Position numbers and translations under genes: made by a program. Shown piece after piece: positions 60,396 through 64,000 of a stretch of DNA of 64,000 nt (position 1 is its first letter; every line of letters begins with the position of its first letter). The stretch is from Bacteroidales bacterium (lineage in GTDB: Bacteria; Bacteroidota; Bacteroidia; Bacteroidales; F082): contig JAFSJF010000131.1 of assembly GCA_017439405.1 (NCBI GenBank), positions 1 through 64,000 on the forward strand, written 5' to 3'. Below the pieces are notes generated by a model. The model searched no databases. It saw only the letters and a list, made by a program, of their open reading frames with translations, and was not told the origin of the DNA.

Positions 60396-63300
60396 ATGAA
60401 AAAAACCTTGCTTTTCGTTTTGGCCCTTTGTCTGGGCATTCCGCCCTTAACGGCCAACCCGGTTGAAGTGTTCAAGGCACGACGTTTGGGCTGGCAATTC
60501 GTCTCCCACAAGGCGTTTTCAGCCCGAAATGCCGCAGACGACCTCTCGTTGGCCTACACTTTCCGCGCCGACAACGGCACGGCCACGGCTTATGTCTTCA
60601 ATTTCAGCGGTGGCTTTGTCGTCGTCGCAGCCGACGATGCCTATTCGCCCATCCTCGGCTATTCCGATTGCGGTCATTTCGACTATGACCGTGCCCCCGA
60701 CGGCCTCCTCTTCATGCTTGGCGAACTCTCATCCGACGTTGCGGAAACCGTTGCCAATCGTCGTGTCGTTTCGTCTGAGGTCGTTTGCCAATGGAAAAAC
60801 CTTGAGACTTTCGGAATCCTGCACCCTGACCGCGGCGCATCCGTCGTCGGGCCGTTGGTGCAGCAGAAGTGGAACCAGGATCCGCCCTACAACATGTATG
60901 TCCCTAACGGTTATCCGACAGGTTGCGTCGCTACGGCAATGGCCCAGCTGATGAAATACTGGGAATGGCCGACAACGGGAACTGGTGAGCATAGCTACCA
61001 ATGGAACGGCCAGACTTTGTCGGCCAATTTCGGCGAAACGACGTATGACTGGGCAAACATGATCGACTTTTACGGCTCAAATGCCTCCCAAGAGCAGAAA
61101 GAAGCCGTTGCCACGCTGATGTGGCATTGCGGCGTGGCGGTCGATATGAACTATGCTTCCGACGGCAGCGGCGCCTATTCCGTCGATGTCCCGGCTGCAA
61201 TCAGCGAGTATTTCTCCTACTCGGAACATGCCGAGCACATCGCGAAGGCGGGCTATGCCTACAACGATTGGATTGCCCTGCTGAAGTCGAACATTGACCA
61301 GCAGATTCCGCTGTATTATTCCGGCCAAAGCACCAGCGGAGGCCACGCTTTCATTTGCGACGGCTACGACGTTGACGGCTTGTTCCACTTCAACTGGGGC
61401 TGGGGCGGTTCGTCCAACGGCTACTTCCGCATCGATGGGGAAGACTTCGAATACAGCGGTGGCCAAGCCATCGTTTACGACTTCATCCCCAACACGGTTT
61501 ACAACCAGATGCCCAAGGCTGCCGAAAGCCTGAGCGTCGGCATCGACAGCGATGTGTCGCTCGTCGGCCATTTGAGCTGGACCAACCCCACCGAAACCGT
61601 CACGGGCGAGGCTCTGGGCACCATCGAGAAGGTGCTTGTGAAACGCAACGGCAAGGTCGTTGGCGAAGTGGCCGGGGTTGCACCAGGCCAAGCCGTGACC
61701 TATGATGACGAGGTGCCCTATTTCGACCAGTTTGAATATACCGTTCAGGTGGTCAATGGCGGCCACTATGGTCGCACCGTTTCCACCACGGCGGTCTTCG
61801 GGCCTTATTGCGGCTGGAAAGTCACCATGACCTCTTCCAATTTCCTTGGTTGGGACGGCGGTGGCATCACCGTGCAGAACGCGGCAGGCTCATACATCGA
61901 CTTCCTGACCACCAACACGGCCAGTGCTTCGTTGCAAATCTTCCAAATGGCCTTGGGAAACAACAACCTTTATTGGACTGCGCCCAACTCGTCCATCAGC
62001 AGCCTCTCCTTCAAGATCAGGGATGCCGATAACCAGGTCGTCTATCAGTATGAAGGCTCTTCGTCGGGATTGGAGCCAGGGCTCATCAAGACCTTGAACA
62101 ACAGTTGCGGCAACGAGAACATCTGCGAGTCGCCCTACAACCTGAAAGCCGTCATCGACCCCGAAAACGACCGTACCGTCATCCTCACTTGGGACAGTGA
62201 CCATACGCCCGAGTTCGGCTATTGCATCTATCGCGACGGCTACTTGTTCAATATGGCGCACGACAAGCAATACATTGATGCCGACACGGAGATTGGTGGC
62301 CATTGCTACTACATCACGGCCCTTTGCAATGGCGGCGAGACCGATAATTCCAACGAGTATTGTATCACTTCTGGTATGGGCTGCGACGCGCCCATCGACC
62401 TTTATTTCAACTACACGACGAACAATAAGGTGCAGCTTTATTGGACTGTGCCCGAAACCGAAGGCGTCTCGGGCTACGAAGTGTATCGCAAGACCGACGA
62501 AACGCCTTTCAAGCTGATCAAGCGTGTCGTGACGAACAATTACAGGGACAACAGCGCCATCCCCGGAACCCATTACCAATATGCCGTGAAAGCGGTTTAC
62601 AATGAAATCGGTTGCAGCTCGGCCTATGCCAATGACAGGTTTGATGCCGACAAGTTCTATATAGACGTGGATTGGCTGAACGCACCCGCCGACCTCCAAG
62701 CCGTTCTGGACGAGGTGACAATGACCGTCAACCTGCAATGGAAGCCAGCATTCCAAGCTGACTTCTATAAATTAACGCGCAACGGCTTGACCATTAGCGA
62801 AATGACCGAGACTGTTTTCACCGATGAGAGTCTCGAGGCAGGGCAAACTTACTGCTATCAGGTGGAAGCGTTTGGCGACGGTTTCGACAATAGTTCCGAG
62901 GAAGTCTGTGTCGAAACGCCTGTCGCGCCCGAACCGCCCGTCTTGCCTTGCCCTGCGCCGTATGACTTCCGTTATACTCACGTGCCTGCCGATAGGATTA
63001 GCCTCACATGGAGCCATCCCATCGAAGAACGTTTGCCCGACCATTTCATCTTGACCGTCATTGACCATCTGGCTGGCGACACCACGGATGTCGCCGTCAC
63101 GATGGAGGACAATTTCCTCTATCAAGAGGTCATTAATACCAACGGAATGGACAAGTCTTTCAAAATCAGGGCAGTGTATTCCGATTGCGAGTCGGAATAC
63201 GGTTCGACCGAAGCGGGCGAGGACTTCATCCGTTTCTGTAATTTGGCCATAGGCGAGAACCCGTTTGACGGATTGAAGCTCTATCCCAATCCCGTCACGG

Positions 63301-63491
63301 GACGAATCACCGTCGAAGCCCCGAATGCCGCTTCTGTTGCAGTTCATAATCTTGTGGGCCAGTGTGTTGCGAAACAAGTTCTTGTCAACGGTTCGACACA
63401 AATCGACATGGAAACTTGCCCCAATGGTGTATATTTTGTCAAGGTGAGCGACGGTATCAGTTCCATCGTGAGGAAAATCGTCAAGATGTGA
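60396..63491 (+). CDS. C10 family (streptopain-like) protease with FnIII-like repeats and T9SS domain
   Basis: The 1031-residue protein has a signal peptide (MKKTLLFVLALCLGIPPLTA) and an inhibitory Spi-type prodomain to about residue 140 (GGFVVVAADDAYSPILGYSD). The peptidase domain has Cys177 in YPTGCVATAMAQLMKYW, His317 in SGGHAFICDGYD and the FHFNWGWGGSSNGYFRI segment. Several fibronectin-III-like repeats follow (ADLQAVLDEVTMTVNLQWKP is typical). The last 80 residues are a T9SS type A domain (LKLYPNPVTGRITVEAP ... CPNGVYFVKVSDG). It should be secreted, self-activated and attached to or released from the surface. A paralogue follows 71 nt downstream. Confidence 0.93.
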   Translation: MKKTLLFVLALCLGIPPLTANPVEVFKARRLGWQFVSHKAFSARNAADDLSLAYTFRADNGTATAYVFNFSGGFVVVAADDAYSPILGYSDCGHFDYDRAPDGLLFMLGELSSDVAETVANRRVVSSEVVCQWKNLETFGILHPDRGASVVGPLVQQKWNQDPPYNMYVPNGYPTGCVATAMAQLMKYWEWPTTGTGEHSYQWNGQTLSANFGETTYDWANMIDFYGSNASQEQKEAVATLMWHCGVAVDMNYASDGSGAYSVDVPAAISEYFSYSEHAEHIAKAGYAYNDWIALLKSNIDQQIPLYYSGQSTSGGHAFICDGYDVDGLFHFNWGWGGSSNGYFRIDGEDFEYSGGQAIVYDFIPNTVYNQMPKAAESLSVGIDSDVSLVGHLSWTNPTETVTGEALGTIEKVLVKRNGKVVGEVAGVAPGQAVTYDDEVPYFDQFEYTVQVVNGGHYGRTVSTTAVFGPYCGWKVTMTSSNFLGWDGGGITVQNAAGSYIDFLTTNTASASLQIFQMALGNNNLYWTAPNSSISSLSFKIRDADNQVVYQYEGSSSGLEPGLIKTLNNSCGNENICESPYNLKAVIDPENDRTVILTWDSDHTPEFGYCIYRDGYLFNMAHDKQYIDADTEIGGHCYYITALCNGGETDNSNEYCITSGMGCDAPIDLYFNYTTNNKVQLYWTVPETEGVSGYEVYRKTDETPFKLIKRVVTNNYRDNSAIPGTHYQYAVKAVYNEIGCSSAYANDRFDADKFYIDVDWLNAPADLQAVLDEVTMTVNLQWKPAFQADFYKLTRNGLTISEMTETVFTDESLEAGQTYCYQVEAFGDGFDNSSEEVCVETPVAPEPPVLPCPAPYDFRYTHVPADRISLTWSHPIEERLPDHFILTVIDHLAGDTTDVAVTMEDNFLYQEVINTNGMDKSFKIRAVYSDCESEYGSTEAGEDFIRFCNLAIGENPFDGLKLYPNPVTGRITVEAPNAASVAVHNLVGQCVAKQVLVNGSTQIDMETCPNGVYFVKVSDGISSIVRKIVKM

Positions 63492-63562
63492 TCATAAGTC
63501 CATAATATTGTCGAAAACCTTTTTGAAATCGTTTAAAATCTTAATAATCAAAATCCTAATCA

Positions 63563-64000
63563 ATGAAGAAAGTATTGTTTCTGATGGTGGCTGCGGTCTT
63601 GTTCTTGGGTCGTGCCATCGCTTCGCCGGTTGACGTGGAGCAAGCCCGTCGGCTCGGCTTGAAGTATGTGCAGCGCAACGCTGCCAGGCAAGTGGTCAAT
63701 CTTGACCTCGCTTACACACAATCGACTGAGAGCGGCACCGAAGCCCTCTATGTCTTCAACTTCGACGGTGGTTTCATCATCGTGGCCGCCGACAATGTGG
63801 CGCAACCCATCCTTGCCTTTGGCGAGGAAGGCCAGTTCGACGCCAACCACATCCCTGACGGCTTGGCGTATTATCTGCGCCACTATGCCCGCCAGATTGC
63901 CTATGCCGTGGAGAACCATCTCCAACCCGAACCAGAAATCCTCTCGCAATGGGAAAACATCGGCGAGGTGGACAATGTCGGCAACTCGCGCGGCGACGTG
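63563..64000 (+). CDS. Second C10-family protease, N-terminal part
   Basis: The first 146 codons are present and the gene runs off the window end. The signal peptide (MKKVLFLMVAAVLFLGRAIA) is followed by a Spi-like prodomain whose motif order copies the upstream gene: SPVDVEQARRLGLKYVQRNA against NPVEVFKARRLGWQFVSHKA, and VFNFDGGFIIVAADNVAQPI against VFNFSGGFVVVAADDAYSPI. The catalytic domain lies beyond the window. The pair reflects tandem duplication. Confidence 0.88.
   Translation, partial: MKKVLFLMVAAVLFLGRAIASPVDVEQARRLGLKYVQRNAARQVVNLDLAYTQSTESGTEALYVFNFDGGFIIVAADNVAQPILAFGEEGQFDANHIPDGLAYYLRHYARQIAYAVENHLQPEPEILSQWENIGEVDNVGNSRGDV

Noticed and set aside
1..64000. tRNA, rRNA, insertion sequences, integrase or phage genes
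   Set aside because: None were recognised by eye; gaps between genes are mostly under 200 nt and contain only repeats, promoters or terminators.

Overview
The window looks like a chromosome segment of a Bacteroidales-type Bacteroidota, probably a gut or rumen member. The evidence is a short primary sigma factor, many promoters of the Bacteroidota -7 type (TAnnTTTG), almost no Shine-Dalgarno sequences, an Oar-type TonB-dependent receptor, several proteins with C-terminal type IX secretion (T9SS) sorting domains, two C10 (streptopain-like) proteases and a PNGase F-like protein. No tRNA, rRNA, CRISPR array, integrase or transposase was seen. The sequence alone does not identify a species.

Layout. 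1-1226: end of etfB and all of etfA. 1249-4191: a conspicuously AT-rich insert. It holds a tight minus-strand operon (XRE regulator, unknown protein, CoiA-like nuclease) and a small lipoprotein. It is followed by a RhuM-family gene that overlaps a ThrE-type exporter. 6468-10097: sigma factor, an array of small palindromes, pnp and rpsO. 10196-14706: NamZ-type muramidase, LolC/E-like permease, a small unknown protein, nth and an outer-membrane protein. 14831-16222: a scar in which a truncated HEPN gene is joined to a decapitated T9SS cargo gene, which is itself frameshifted at a 28-nt palindrome. 16425-24034: tpiA, prmA, a giant exported protein of unknown function, and dnaN. 24115-29159: surface-polysaccharide genes on the minus strand (Wzy-like, two Wzz-like, Wzx-like). 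29273-33418: clpS, relA-type synthetase and a CotH-like T9SS cargo. 33421-38820, minus strand: cysteine desulfidase family, TPR/coiled-coil protein, dnaX. 38939-41212: polysaccharide deacetylase-like and GNAT/FemAB-like genes. 41249-44105: split chromate transporter followed by a PNGase F-like gene. 44205-49368: YbjQ, GltS-like symporter, TonB-dependent receptor. 49673-59026: two small proteins, mutL, rhomboid, EEP-family protein, glmM, upp, an NSS transporter and a ComEA-like HhH protein. 59089-64000: an exported protein of the family often called asparagine synthetase B in Bacteroidota, then two C10 protease genes in tandem, the second cut by the window end.

How the genes work together. Most of the window is housekeeping. 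The accessory theme is extracellular protein and glycan processing: C10 proteases, PNGase F-like protein, CotH-like cargo, muramidase, polysaccharide export and a TonB-dependent receptor. The most unusual items are a family of 28-nt palindromes (three copies, two of them inside one damaged coding region), the AT-rich regulator/unknown/nuclease operon, the 1548-residue exported protein beside dnaN, and a RelA homologue whose hydrolase site has been lost.
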